Notes: generated from the letters alone by a model not told the origin. Positions 11,237-24,342 are shown, numbered from the stretch's first letter. The stretch: DNA of 64,000 nucleotides from Azolla caroliniana (GCA_043228905.1 JBHGNT010000021.1:992001-1056000); one strand, 5' to 3'. Program-made: numbers and translations.

Positions 11237-14200
11237 ATGTCTTTGAAGAAGATTGAGCGCACGAACTCCAGGTAAGATACTAACTGTACAGACGTTTCAG
11301 TTTCTCCTCCCTTTTTACCATTAGAGACCATTAACATGGTCCTGATTCAAACAGGAACTCGATACATCGAGTTTGTGTCTAAAGTCTTACTTATAAACAC
11401 GAACTCGATACGACATATGGAGTTCCTGTTTAAAGTAGGGTTTATAATCTCAAACTCGATACGCCACATCAAGTTTGTGTTTAAAGTAGGGTTTTTAAAC
11501 ACGGTTCCTATTTAAAACGCATACTTATGAACAGGAACTCGATACGATGTATCGAGTTCAAGTTCAAGTTCCTGTTTAAAAGCGCTACTTTAAATAGGAA
11601 CTCCATACATTGTATCGAGTTCCTGTTTAAAGTAGAAAATCTACAACAATATCCTCATCATGGCACCATTTTAGATGGGAAATTGAGACATTTCAATAGA
11701 ATAAAATGAATTTTGAAATAGTTAGGACCATTAAACAATTAGGGAATATGCAAGTAGCCTCACAAAATACGTGAAAATAACCAATAATTTAGACTTTTAA
11801 CAACAAAATTGACCATGTCTTTATACATTTAAGAAACTTTACATTCACTAGACCTAGAAAAAAACTAAAAAAACCATATTTCATCATAATATAGTAAGAG
11901 ACAATTAATTATACAATTGAGTTCCACTATTTCAACCTAAAGCATAAACTTTCAATGAAGGGAAATAAATAATCCACTAGGTACTATTAATAATTGTCCA
12001 ATTAGGTTAAATTTGATACAAGTCTAATCATCATGACCCAACTTAGATATATTTTCCCACTTCTTCTTTTAAATAGGTCTTTTGAGAATCTTTCGAACCG
12101 TTTGGTGAAGAAAATTAAGCTAAAATATCAAAACTCACCAGTGGAGAACCCAAAACAACCAGTTGCACATAATGTGAAAAAGAGAAAGAAACTACTTTTT
12201 CACGAGGACAATAGGGAACAACCGTCTGACGAAGTTATTTAAAAGAAGATGGCTGCAACAATTGGTGGGGAGGACCTACCTGGCCGTGATTTGACAATCA
12301 ACGAGTGGTGCGTGCAATATGTCGACTTGAAAAGGAAAGTTGTCCTATTTACCGCTAAAAAGAAGGGGGACGATCAACTTAATAAAGAGAAACCCTTTAG
12401 TTATGGATGATTGTTACGCCTTGACTACGAAGACGCCAATTCCCTCAATCTTATCATAATGGTGCATTGTTCGAAGGGAATCCGAAAAATGTTTTTGTTT
12501 GAAGATCGACTTGTCAATGATTCATGTGATCCTGAATCTTTTAAAGTCGCCATTGAGACTTCACAAAATCTTATAACAACATTAAGACCATATATACAAG
12601 GCCATATAACTTTGAGGGATGCGTCGCCAGCTCCGGTGAAGGCCCCACAAAAGGGCTCAAAGATGCAGTCGAGACTGGCAAAGAAAAAGATCACAAAGAT
12701 GTCAGAGTCTGAATCATCAAGTTCAATGGATGATGAGGAAACTCGGGCCCAACCAGGTGCCGAGCTAGCATTTGGTGTTTTGTCTTTTGAGCTAAACAAG
12801 ATTCGAAGAGAGTTAATGCAAAAGAAACTTATGAGGAAAGGTCAAGTCTTCAATTTGCCTCTAACACACATTCATAGGCCACTAGTAGATGTTAATACAG
12901 GACGAAGACCACTTGAGATTAGAGAGCCACATAGAATCCATGTTCAAAATCTCAAGAAAAAAATGAAAATAAATCCACATGCCACAGTTGTACCATTTAT
13001 AGTAATGGTGGATGCTGACGAATGTTCTGCAATTGAGTATTTTGATGTGAGAAAATACGATCAATACAATTAGTTTGTAATTGGTGGATCACATTTGGCT
13101 GAAGCATGATGACAACTTGTAAGAGAGCACCCAACCATTTTTTTCTTCAAGTATGTCGAGTGTAAAATATACGTGGGCCTCACAACTGAAGAGGCAAAAC
13201 TCTTGGCATGGGACCACAACAATGACAACGATTGCCGGCAAAAAATGTCATCCATCGAGCGGATAAGGTTCTTCCACCATGAGTACTTGGACGTCAGACA
13301 AAAGTTCGGCGTAAAGCTTCACCCTAGACTACGACGTCAATGTCTTCGTGAGGTCGGGATTGTTGTTGACGATAATGTTAAGTCAGATGGTCTTCGTAAG
13401 TATGAGTCATGGTTTCAATTATCCTTTATAGATGGGGAAGTTTGGGACCTTCAAGATCAAATTTTTTCAATGTGGGAGAATAAGGAGGTCAAGGGTCAAT
13501 GGCAAAAAAAGGGTAGAGTAGACCCCCAGCTCAAATTGAAATCACAAGCGGCGAAGAAAATTGACCTGACAATTGAAGAAGCGGCCGACGACATGAAGCT
13601 ATCTCTATGGAGAGCAATGCAAGGCATTAAGGATGAGCACCTATTGGTGTCAGTGTTGTCAAGCGTTGGGGCCAAAGAATTGAGCTTAGAAGAGATGGTC
13701 ATTAAATTCAACAAGTCTTGTCAAATAGTTAAATGAAACAGTTATGGTTTTATATAAAGTTCTAATCTCTATTGGTGATTTCACGGTCATAAGGTATATA
13801 AAGATCCACGAAGTTATGATGAAACAACGTGGATGTATAACTTGGGAGCAAGTGATTGAGGATTATCCTCTGATGTCTTCATGTAAGGCGTTATCTAAGT
13901 ATTCATTGCATTCAAGGATTGGGTTAGTATTAGTCTCTATCATAATGATTTCTTAATATGTAAATGTTGTGTATTAATAGTTGATGTCTTATTTTCTCTA
14001 TTAGAAACCTTGTCGTGGCAAGAAACCAAGAGAAGTCAAGGATATACACGACTTTCCAACATCCTTCCTTACACATCTCAAGAGAGCCAGAAAAGAAAAA
14101 GACCGCCGCTTAGTCAAGGTGTACTATGAAATTGAAGAAGATGGCTCCTTCAAAACATTTAGCCACATGAAAGACATTACAAAAGATCTCTACTATAATG

Positions 14201-15136
14201 TGATCTATGTCAATGTTGTAGAGATGATCTAGAGAGTGCCAAAGAAAGACTATACACTTTTGATTGCAGATATACCTTATGGATTTCGAATGGCTGGATC
14301 ATCATACGACGATGAACCGTTTAGGTTCAAACAATTAGAAAAAATGGTTAAAGATTTTGCTGAGCTTACGACTGCATCCTTGTGGAGGATAGTTGTGTTT
14401 TATAGCATGGACCAAGGGTACTCGGTAGCTCAAGCATTGAGATCTCGTTGCCACGACATCGAGAACCTTGCTTGGTAAGGATTATTTATAAGTCTCATTC
14501 ACCATACTTTCGTTCTTAATTTATCGAATCTATTCTTAACTCGCCTACTATTCATTGTAGGATAAAAACCAACATGAATAGAGGACCGACCTTTCGACGA
14601 AATAAAGAATCAAAGAATCAAGGAGCATTATAATGAAGTTGGAGGTTCAAACCTGCTAGTATATCCAACAGTCACACACAAATTGCAACATGTCACCATG
14701 ATAGAACGGGGACTTGTCAACCCATACGGAAAACCTCAACGACCTATGATGCACTTGCTAAATGTTCTCGAACGAAGGAGATTGGATATTAGACCTATTT
14801 TTTCGCACATGTATCTTTTGAACTGGGTTTAGGTTGCTAATATATTCAATATTGATTCTTATGGTTGGATAATTGAGTCTTCTTGCCCATTTCTTTACAG
14901 GTACAATGTTTGCATGCACATTGAAGCTCTTTAGAAATATTGTAGCATTGGTGAAGGACGAGAAGCAGGTTATATTTATAAATATGAGGACTAAGGCCTT
15001 GTGGGAATGCCCAGACTATGACGAGAAGGTCAGTGCAAAGCACATCGTTGATAGGGAACGGTTTCAACTAGCTTCCCGACAGCCTATTCCTCCGTTAGTT
15101 GGGGAACCGGGGGAGCTAATTGAGCTTGATGACTAG
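11237..15136 (+). pseudogene. ParB-like/DNA methyltransferase pseudogene, copy A
   Basis: A short first exon (11237-11271, MSLKKIERTNS) is followed by an intron holding the palindrome array and then exon 2 from 12078. The encoded protein has a charged N-terminal region, then the ParB/sulfiredoxin-like segment (VQNLKKKMKINPH, VIGG, GLTTEEAKLLAWDHN). Later exons give the methyltransferase part, with LLIADIPYGF (motif IV) at about 14260 and ILDLF (degenerate motif I) at about 14785. TAA at 12240, TAG at 13071 (a Tyr codon in copy B) and a TGATGA pair near 13108 (CGTCGA in copy B) kill it. The last exon is joined to copia sequence at 15138. Relative to copy B the ParB region differs mainly at third codon positions. 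Confidence 0.75.
11352..11625. repeat. Palindrome array in methyltransferase intron 1, copy A
   Basis: Five clear and one partial unit start near 11352, 11400, 11451, about 11502 (partial), 11532 and 11597. Each has a left arm like GGAACTCGATACG followed closely by its reverse complement. Units are more decayed than in copy B but keep the spacing of about 50 bp (one interval is longer) and the same location, between exon 1 and exon 2 of the ParB-methyltransferase gene. Confidence 0.85.
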
Positions 15137-15137
15137 C

Positions 15138-15881
15138 TTACAATAGTGGTCCAATTCCTACCACAAACCTTTTAATTCATTTGCATACTCGGTAACAATC
15201 ATGTTACCTTGTTTTGCTGAAATAGCTCGCATTCTTATCTCATAGAGTTGTGTTGCATCACATGCCTTTGAGTATGTCTATTTAACTGCCTCCCACATTT
15301 TTTGTGCGGTGGACAAGGTAAACAAGTATCACTTATCTCCGATATCATTGAATTCCACAACCACACCATAATAAGTGATTTTTCTTCATCCCATGCAACG
15401 AATTTGGGATCACACGCTTTCAGTCCATTTCCAAGTATATGCTTTTGCTTCCCTCTTCCTTTTAGGAGTGTGTGGACTATCTGTGACCATTTGAAGTAGT
15501 TTTTTCCATTGAGTCAATTTGCAGCTGGAATAGTTGGTAAGTCTCCTCCACCTAGTTGAAACATAGTAGTTTCGACTGTATGTCCACTAGGTATGTTGCT
15601 CGCATTGGATGTCTCAGACATCTTGAGAATTCAGTTATTGGAGGGGAAGGTAAGAAAAAACTCAGCGATGAAGTCTGATAAGAAAGAGATTCTTGGAAAT
15701 GAAGAGAAACAATGAGGGCTTAAGAGAAGAAACAATGACAAGGAGATTCTCAACAATGAGGGCTAATAACAAGGGAATTCTCAACTATGAAGGCTAACGA
15801 AATAACAAGGATAGGAGTGTATCAGTTTGGAGGCAATGAAGGCCTAAGAGAGAGCAATGAAGGTTCTTTGCTCTGATACCA
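15138..15881 (-). pseudogene. Copia gag fragment with primer-binding site
   Basis: Read leftward, GCTCTGATACCA at 15870-15881 is the reverse complement of TGGTATCAGAGC, the initiator tRNA-Met primer site used by Ty1/copia elements. Downstream on the minus strand an ATG opens MSETSNASNIPSGHTVETTM and then, across stops, NYFKWSQIVHTLLKGRGK and AISAKQGNMIVTEYANELKG. That is the copia gag (UBN2-type) N-terminal pattern. Only the gag start remains; the element stops abruptly at the junction with transposon copy A. Confidence 0.75.
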
Positions 15882-16063
15882 TGTTAAATTGAATGAAAAA
15901 GAAAAACTACCCTTATCCTTTTACATAGGGAATTGCCCCCCTTTTTAGTGTCTATTTTTAGAAATTGTTACACGAAAGACTGTTACAACATTTAATATTT
16001 AAATACTTAAATATTAAACAATTTAATATTTAACAGTTTTAGCTAAAACGATACTTTATAACA
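15882..16063 (-). repeat. Short (182-bp) LTR of the copia fragment
   Basis: The segment adjoining the primer-binding site begins TGTTA and ends TAACA, the inverted TG...CA ends expected of an LTR, and lies exactly where the 5' LTR should be. No second LTR is in the window, so the assignment rests on the ends and on the primer site beside it. Confidence 0.65.
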
Positions 16064-16070
16064 AAGTCCA

Positions 16071-16490
16071 TTGTTGTTAGCTATTGTTTCTCATCCTTTG
16101 TTAGTAACATTGCCCAATCTTGTAGCCAGAGGTGATATTGTGGGTTTGCATCTTCCTTCTAATGGACATTTGGTGGCACAGGCATTGGCTAATGATTCTT
16201 TTATGTTTCTAGAAGCCTCAAAAGAAAAACTTGAAAGGAGTATCATGCAAGTTTGGGATCAATTTGCCTTGGTTTTAGGGTTCCATAAAAATTGGAGGAA
16301 GTCTCACCTTATTTCTTGTGCGAAGAGTGCTTTGGAATGTTTGGGATGGCGAGGGTTAGTGATTACACAAGGATTAATTTATCGGCATTCGGGATATCCA
16401 TTAGGTGTTGATGTTGAAAATGTTCAACTTATTTATTGGATTAGTCGTAAACTGAAGGAAAACATTATCTATTGGAAGTCTCAATTATGA
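16071..16490 (+). pseudogene. LINE reverse-transcriptase fragment
   Basis: A 139-residue frame matches the palm region of plant L1-type reverse transcriptases: LVAQALANDSFMFLEA corresponds to the catalytic A-D-D segment, followed by GFHKNWRKSHLISC and LGWRGL with the later Y-P-L-G-V. The second catalytic Asp position reads Asn (AND where ADD is expected), so even this fragment would be inactive. No flanking domains remain, and the copia LTR abuts it on the left. Confidence 0.7.
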
Positions 16491-16689
16491 CCCTTTCATG
16501 TACGACTCAAAGTGGTGCAATGTATCTTGATAGCCATGTTATTATATTTTTTACCATTGCTTCTTTGGACTAAGAAAGCATTACATGTAATCTTTACATT
16601 GATATATCAATAGAACGTAATAAACGTGTTTGTGCGAGCATACAAACGTTTGAAAACGAATACATTTGAAAAGGGAAAAATACGTTTCC

Positions 16690-16865
16690 TTTTCCTTTAT
16701 TTAGAAATTAGCTCACCCTAGTGGAAAGTTGTTGTGCTACTATTGCTTATGTCTTGGGTTCGAATCCCAATTTTCTCACTTCTCGCTCTCCCTCCCTCCC
16801 TCTCTCTCTCTTTAATGTCATGTCATGTTTTCTTCATACTCTCAAATATACGTTTTATGAGTTTT
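16690..16865 (+). repeat. SINE-like unit with Pol III boxes
   Basis: The stretch has an A-box-like TTAGCTCACCCTAGTGGA at about 16698 and a B box GGGTTCGAATCCC at about 16755, roughly 57 bp apart. A pyrimidine-rich tail of CTCC/TC repeats follows. That arrangement fits a tRNA-derived SINE and not a folded tRNA. No second copy is in the window to define its ends. Confidence 0.4.
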
Positions 16866-19089
16866 TGAACATTTGATTATAATTTATAATGACATATTTT
16901 GATTCAATCTCTATAGTTCATACTCATTTTTTTGTAAAGTTCTAAAGTGGAGAAATTGACACCTTCACTAGTTGCGAGATGAGAACATCGATAATTGCAA
17001 GATGAGCTCATCATCAATACAATTATGTCTTTGAATTATTTGATTTTTATATTCATGCTTTCTAATGTTTAGTACTTAAGTAATTCCTAGGTTTTGAACT
17101 TTCAATTATGTTGAAATTTGATTCAATCAATATGTAATATAGACCATAACCATTTTTTGAAATTCCAATCTTTATTTCTTTTCCAACTTATAAATCCAAT
17201 CCAAGATTGAGATGATTTACCATACACGTTTGATTGAATCATTCTCAAATGTGAATGCACAATGTTTACGTATGGTTTATTCTATGGATATATGCATCTA
17301 CTTGTGTCGTTTAAGGAAGGTGATGGTTTTTAAACGATTCTTTGATTGCACTTAAAGTCCAACCTTAGATCTCAAATCCAAAAATGGCTCACATTAATTC
17401 TTATGCAATTGGGTACCATCGAGTGTCACATCTATAAAAACGTGTCTTGCAATGAATCTAATTATAGAAACACAGTTCAGTTTGAAGACATTTATTTGGT
17501 AGTCTTGGCAAAGTTTCATTTTCACATTTCGAAATAAGAAAATCAGTGATCCCATAGAAATTTATATATCATGATGTCTTTTATGCCTATAGAGTGTGAT
17601 TGACTTTTATAATTCCATAATAGATAAAGAAGTTGATAAACTCTATTCATGTCTTCGAAGTCCAACATGATCCAAAGTGTAACATAATAATGAAATATGA
17701 CCTAGAGAACGAAAGAACAATAGATTTGTATCATCTATTTAAATTCACGTTGTCATTCCTTTTTTGTTTGAGCTGACAACTTCAAAATTCCACGTGACAT
17801 TTGGTCCATGATACCATTTCACAAACTCTACTCAAATCGTCGAACGTTGTCGTGATGTTATCGACACATAGTGCAAAACCACCCTCGAAAGAGAATAAAA
17901 TAGTAGTTCAAATAAACTAATGTTGTGAAGTCAACTATTATAATAAACAAAAGGATAAAAAGTTAGAGGTGGTTCTTTCAAAAGTTGAAAAAGTTGAAAA
18001 AAGTAGGAAAAAAAGGTTAGGTGTGGAAATGAGCAAGGTAGAAAAAAAAGCTCATAATTTCCTCGTTCGATGTCCAAATTAGAAAAGAAAAGATTCATAA
18101 GAAAGCTAACATGGAGGGTTTTCCAAAAATAGGAGCTGACAAAAGAGAAATAGTGATAGAAATAAAAAATGCCTCATATAGACAAGTTTTTTTATAGGAG
18201 AAAAAAAAGCAAGCCATAAAAAACCTATAATTAAGAGCTATTCTTGAGAAGAAGGGAGATATGGATGGGGATTTGAAGAAGAAAAGATTTATGTTTCCTC
18301 TCTGATACTCTTATACCCTAAAAGGGAATTAGATTGATCAATTGAGTAATAAAAAAATTTCCATGTTTCCTCTCTCATACTCTCTTACTTTAACTTTGTT
18401 TATGTGTAAGTATAATTAAGTGTTATTCATACTTTCTTACTCCAAGCGTTCTTACTCATAAGCATAATTAAGTATTATTAGACCTCGCATAATCTCTTAC
18501 TCGAAGATTTTCTTGTGCATAACTATAACTAAGTATTAATCAATCTCTCATACTATCTTACTCTTATTCGAGGGAAATATCTTGTCTTAAAACTTAAAGT
18601 GCATAAATCATTTTGCCCTAAATCCTTACGGTCCAGAACCTTGATGGTTTCGCATCACGATCCGCATTAGTTGGCAAATTTTCACAACAACGTCTACATG
18701 ATTGAAAATGTAAAATGAATCATGAAATATGGCCTAAAGAAAAAATGGTATGTATAGAAATGTCGTTTAAGAGACTATAATGGCCTATAAGGCCAAACAA
18801 GAGGTTGCTTTAGAAAATATATTATACTCATGCTAATGGTAAATGGAGATAATCTAACATGGTTCATTAAATGACTTCTATCGTTTATTGTTTAAAAAGA
18901 TTCATGTAAATTGAGAGCCAAATATACATAAAGTTCGTTTCATAGTTTAGACCAAGAATTCTAAATCTCGACTATAAATATTTGGTCAAGTTTTTTATTA
19001 TCTTATATCATACAATTCCATAATAATACATTGCTTGCCTTGAGAACAAACTTACTTCTATACAAGAAGTGGGTAACAAGTCCTCACTC
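16866..19089. other. AT-rich intergenic DNA between repeat debris and HMGR
   Basis: No gene, RNA or clear mobile element is supported here. The sequence is strongly AT-rich with scattered short frames. The last 100 or so bases before 19090 are the probable 3' untranslated region of the minus-strand HMGR gene. Confidence 0.4.
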
Positions 19090-21754
19090 TTAGACTTTAA
19101 GCTTCTCCTCATTGTGACAAGAAAGTTGCACATTGTGCGCATTTTTGTTTGATCGATTGTATTTCATATGGCTCTTTACAAGGTGACCAGCAGTTAAAGC
19201 TGACATTAGCGAAAGCTCTCCAGCAAGCACCGCTCCAGCTATAATTCTTGCCAAGCATTGAGCATTCGCACCCGGACAATCTACATTGGATCCTTTCACA
19301 CCAAGAAGATTCAAACATGCAGATTGAGCAGCTAATTGTGTCCCACCACCAATCGTGCCCACCTGAAATAAATAATGTGTAGGTTAGCAAAGGACATCAA
19401 GGTTCATACACAATGGATTAGGACCTTTGTAGGGAAGACACAAAACAACACACCCACATAGACTTATCATTTGTACACTAGACAAAACACAAAATCACAT
19501 GGGCTCTTTGCCACCTAGAGATTGTCTAAAATTTAGTGTTTGTAAAGTTTATAACTAATCCACATCGGGAAATCTCTATAACTTCATGTACATATCCCAA
19601 TTAATCCAATGGAAAAATGATTAGAAGTTCTAATGCATAACAACTCTATGGGAAAATGTCTAAAAACATTCTCATCCATAATACCTCTACTTCACATCGG
19701 AAAATGTCTAGAAAGTTATATGTGTTTATGTAATATTACCTCTAGTGTAGGCATAGTAACAGATATATATAAATCACGAGCATTGTTTGTTGGTTCCATC
19801 AATGTGATGCATTGTGAGCTCTCAACATTTTGGGCTGGATCTTGGCCAGTTGCTATAAATAAGGCGGTTACAATGTTAGATGCATGTGCATTGAAACCCC
19901 CAATGGCCCCAGCTATTGAAGAGCCCACTAGATTCTTCAAAACATTTAGTTCGATAAGATCCGGAACGGTTGTCTTGAGCACTTTCGCCACAACATCTTC
20001 CTTAATTATAGCCTCACATACCACAGATTTTCCGCGTCCGTGAATCCAATTTACGGCTGTGGCCTTTTTGTCGGCACACATGTTGCCTATGGCAAAAAAA
20101 CATGCGAGAAAGAGTTAGAAAATAAGACATATTTCTAGATATCCTAAATAGTATGAGAATGTAAAGAAATGCATTATCTATGTACATACCAGAAATGCTC
20201 AAAACCTCCATGTCAGGAAACATCTCCTCGAGATAATGTAGAACATTTTGAACCCCCTTGGAAATCATATTCATCCCCATAGCATCACCGGTGGAGCACA
20301 CAAACCGGATATACAAATTGCGACCGGCCAAAGAACCTTGAATACTCTGAAGCCTAGCAAACCGACTAGTTCTGCATCAAATTTCTAATAGTGTGTTAGT
20401 GCAAATCCCTGAATGTCATAATGATGCATTTGAGGAAACATGCCTCTCACCCGCAACATCTTGTTAAGTTAGGTGATGTAAGAATCCTAATGGAAGTATC
20501 TAAGACTTCTAGGGTTTAATGCAGCCAACCCAGTCTGGGCCCTACCTAGGCCCAAAACACTATGACCTTGATCAACAATGCAAGACTTGTAGGAGTGGCA
20601 AGACATTGTGTAACGATCTAGTGTGGCACAATTCACTCATATATAGGCATAACGCCAACAATATCTACACTACAACGGACCGTGTGATCATAATAAGGAA
20701 TACAATACAATGATAAATATTACCTATTAAACATGGTGGCGAGATTCTCGAAATTGTTGGGTTGCTCCAAGAACGACTTGAGTTTGTAGGCCCTAAGGGC
20801 GGTTGTGAAGCGAACGAGGGGAGCTCGTGTCATGCCATCTTTGAGAAGAACGCTAGTTGCACCCCCGGATAGTAGTATAGCCTTGCAACCCCTATTGGTA
20901 CTAGCGACAAGGCACCCTTCCGTGGTGGCCATGGGCACCATATACTCGCGGCCATCGAGAAGAAGAGGGCCCGCAACGCCCACAGGGATGTTGACGTGAC
21001 CGATAACCATCTCACAGCATTGGCCGAGCACGGAAGAGTAGTCGAAACCCGACGACTGTAAGGCGAGGCCTCGGAGGGAACGTCCGGTCATAATCTCGAC
21101 CGCGCGGTTTCGCACTACGGCGCCGTGCTCGGGGCCGAGCTGGGTTTCGAGGGAGTGAATGGGCAGTAGCCCCGCATGGACTGCCAATGCAATGTCTTCA
21201 TCACTATATGTTTCATCTACACAGAAGGCTTGAGCAATGGCTGGATTTGCCCTAAGAATAGGTTGACCATTGAGGTGGGTGGTGTGATGAGCATAGGCAT
21301 GACCATCCAGGTTCTCTTCTCCTTCATCTCCTCTGCTTTCTAGTTCTTCACTAATAATAGTTCTGGTGTTGATGAGGTTCTGGACATAGTGAATACCAAA
21401 GAACCCCCAGAGGTATACAAGGGATGCCACAAAGGCGAGCAGAGCGATGAGGTCTGGGAGCGTGAGGGAATGAGTGGCCCGTCTGCTCATGCTAGGACTC
21501 ATGGTCTTCTTCCTCTCGTCCCAACGGTGGAGGAGGAAGAGAGTGGCGGCTATGAAGAGGAGGAAGAAGAATTTGTTGGTGAGGGCCATGGGGAGAGGAA
21601 GAGCATCAGAGGCTAAGCCCCCCCACCCCCCTTTCACACCATCACCATCACCATCACCATTCCTATCCCTACCTATTAACGCCTTCCTTGCCACTAAATT
21701 ACAGGACCTCTCCAATGGCCTACATGATCTATCAATGCGATTCAAGCCTGACAT
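19090..21754 (-). CDS. HMGR: 3-hydroxy-3-methylglutaryl-CoA reductase
   Basis: The enzyme catalyses the NADPH-dependent reduction of HMG-CoA to mevalonate, the committed step of cytosolic isoprenoid synthesis, and is anchored in the ER membrane. Four exons join without phase conflict: 21754-20724, 20371-20190, 20086-19740 and 19362-19090, giving 610 residues. The variable N-terminus is followed by two helices ([14 protein letters not shown] and [20 protein letters not shown]), the plant arrangement. Catalytic-domain signatures include [21 protein letters not shown] (start), TTEGCLVAS (catalytic Glu), [19 protein letters not shown] (catalytic Lys), [18 protein letters not shown] and [19 protein letters not shown] carries the catalytic His and the conserved Ser regulated by SnRK1 in other plants. 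The ATG at 21754 is the first in frame and gives a normal length. The three introns sit where plant HMGR introns usually sit. Confidence 0.97.
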
Positions 21755-21896
21755 GATCAATGGATATAATTGGATGTAATGAGGGATTAGGGGAGGTAGG
21801 AGAGGGAGGGAATATGAAGATTAAGGGTGAGCTTCAAAGCTTGAATATTGCTATCATTCTTCTTCTCCTTACTTAGAATTAAGAGCTAGGCATAAG

Positions 21897-22160
21897 GTTA
21901 TATATATATAGATAGATAGATAGATAGATATGCAAGATATTTTGTGGGGGAGGAGGAGGATATATATGCCCATGACATGCCAAGCTTAGTTTCTAGCAAT
22001 TATCACACCCAAATTGCTTCTCAAAGCAAACACCCTCTTCTTCTTCTTCTTCTTCTTCTTCTTTAATACAATCATTTTCCTTAACTTTTATGGCTTCATT
22101 TTCCTCACCTAACATATATATATATGCAAGATATTTGTGGGGGAGGAGGAGGAGGAGGAG
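21897..22160. repeat. Microsatellite cluster upstream of HMGR
   Basis: TA and GATA repeats (about 21897-21930), a CTT tract (about 22034-22063) and GGA repeats (about 22138-22166) lie within 400 bp upstream of the HMGR start. Part of this is probably promoter or 5' leader. ATATATATGCAAGATATTTTGTGGGGGAGGAGG is partly duplicated at about 21930 and 22118, each time as a TA/GATA tract followed by GCAAGATATTT and GGGGGAGGAGGA. Confidence 0.7.
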
Positions 22161-22443
22161 GAGGAATTACAGCACGTTTTGCTGGGGTTTAGGAAGGTTG
22201 GCGGCATATTTTGCCTGCCTATTGGCCATTCTCAGAGCATGCCCCACTACCCCCTGCAATTGTGGTACCATTCCATTGATTGGTGTTGTGTGTTTTCCAC
22301 ACGCATGTTATTTATATGATTGTGTGCGGTTTTTTTTCCATAAGACAATAAAAATCGCCAAACTCATTATACATGCACATGTATATGTATGATTATGTGT
22401 GGCTTCAGGATACATCACTTCTTTTGTCACCCTTGCCCTGCCC

Positions 22444-22446
<3 letters not shown>

Positions 22447-22488
<42 letters not shown>
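22447..22488. repeat. CT dinucleotide microsatellite
   Basis: About 21 uninterrupted CT units, with no gene nearby on this side. Confidence 0.9.
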
Positions 22489-22494
<6 letters not shown>

Positions 22495-24342
22495 CAACTT
22501 TGGCTTGCCTTACTCCCCTTTTTTGGATGACATTGATCCAAGAGTTTGCATTTCTCCCTATCTTGTCATTGGTGTTACACTAAACATTGCACATGACCTT
22601 AATTGCACATGTGCCATGACTCATGACCCTTCGACCATCTCAAAGGTTTCAATGATTTGTTGACCATCCTTCTCTACCCTCGTCCTACTACATTTCACCT
22701 ACATATGTGAGAGTCTGGAGTCTGGATTCGCCTACATATGTAACTTTTATTTAATTATTCAACTAGGGAAAGAGTTGAAGGCACTTTTTTTTTCTTCGAT
22801 GAATAGCTGGTGGAAGTTCAAGTTATTTTCATTTCTTTGAAATTTTATGATGAAAATAGTACGTATGATATCAAGATTTCTGTTATTTCTATGGTTACAA
22901 GTTGGTATTGGTTTCTAGGAGGAGCAATAATTTACTTGTGTCTGGTGTCGTGGATATGATGCTTTAACTAGCAATGACTACGAGTGTTACCGGTCACCCA
23001 TCTTTTAATCGATCATATAAGTTACCTCCTACACCTAGAATGAGTGTTTGTTCTCTTAGTATCAAAAGTCCAACATTGCAATTATTCCTTTAGGAGGAGG
23101 CACAATGTTTAAAAAGATGTCAAATGAAATTGTTGGTAGAGATATTTTAATATAAGCATGAAAATTAAGAAACACATAAGAAAACAAAGAGACAAATAGA
23201 GAAAGAAGGGCGTCAGTCCACCCGTCCATGCTCGAGCGAAGGGATCAAGAAGGACTCAAGCCTTGAATGGCATTCCACACTACCGTTATGGGCTCCAAGT
23301 TGTACCTTGTACGAGAATGCGCCTACCACAAGAGTACGTTTACCACAATATCAAAGTCTTGACAGTGTAATTGAATGAACCCCCAACAAGGTTAGCTACG
23401 CCTAAGGGTCATCGACAAGCTCACACTTGACCCTTTGGTTTGTCTCAATCCCTAGAATTAAAAGTAATCATCCCTTCTCTACATTCTTGATTAACCCTCA
23501 CAGTCTTTATCTTCGTGTGTAGAAAACTATGGTACAAACTACCACGGGATAAGTTATATATGGTTATGCCTATAATACTTCCCAAATCATGACACCCTAG
23601 AATGAAGGCATAGTATGCTGATTTCAATGATATATAGATAGATAGATAAATAAATAAATAAATAAATAAATAAACATAGATATCTATAAAATTGAAATTA
23701 TTTAATATATTATCGTTTACATAGGGATCAAGAAGAAAACCAAATAATTTTTTAACATTGAAGGTCTAGAAAGAGAGTTTGAGACCAATTGGCAAAGGAA
23801 ATCATAGAGGTGAAGATTTTAGACAAGTCTAAAGGGATTCAAATCATCCTAGTTGTTGCTAAACTCATTGATGTTTGATCATATGCCCACATGTTGTTAT
23901 AATAATCATATTAATGTTTTAGTCTCCAAAATTACACAATGTCTTAAGGGAACATATCCACCAAGGATACACACGTAATCATCTGCAAATGGGAGATTAT
24001 GTTGTTGTGTGGTTGTTAAGTACATTCCGTACGAGTCATTGCCAATGAGGATATTGGCATTGGTAGCGAACACATTGATACCAGTATCATACATTCTCAA
24101 ATATACTATGAAAAAGGTTTAAAATCCACCATTTTCTTGATTTTAAAAAAAAAACAAAAAGAGGAATCTCAAAACGTTTAGGGTTTAATTTATTTCACAA
24201 ACTTTACAACCAATGTTTTTTATAAGAAGTGATATTCATAGGAATCAAATGAATTCAAAACACATGCTTTTATATTACTCGATTTGTTACAAGTGGAAGG
24301 TAGTTACACTTAATAGCCAGAAATACATTCATGATCACTCCT
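22489..24342. other. Intergenic DNA left of element copy B
   Basis: No host gene is recognisable. An ATA/AATA repeat lies at about 23632-23674. A minus-strand frame at 23906-24100 (containing YDTGINVFATNANILIGN) has no family I recognise and may be part of the element's left flank. No terminal inverted repeat matching the right side of copy B was found by eye. Confidence 0.4.

Larger units (their letters stand above)
8664..15138. mobile_element. Truncated copy A of a transposase plus ParB-methyltransferase element
   Basis: Copy A has the same gene order as the fuller copy B at 24.3-38.0 kb: a leftward transposase-like gene, a divergent promoter region, then a rightward ParB-methyltransferase gene with a palindrome array in its first intron. 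The left homology ends near 8664, so the transposase C-terminus is missing. The right homology ends near 15138, inside the last methyltransferase exon, where a copia gag fragment begins. No terminal inverted repeats can be expected because both ends are lost. Confidence 0.75.

Noticed and set aside
23906-24100. Minus-strand frame with YDTGINVFATNANILIGN
   Set aside because: It is an open frame with no recognised family. It could be extra element sequence, but copy A does not extend far enough to test this.
24000-24342. Terminal inverted repeat of element copy B against 38002-38200
   Set aside because: Only scattered short matches (for example TGGTGGATT) were seen by eye, so I do not call the element's ends.
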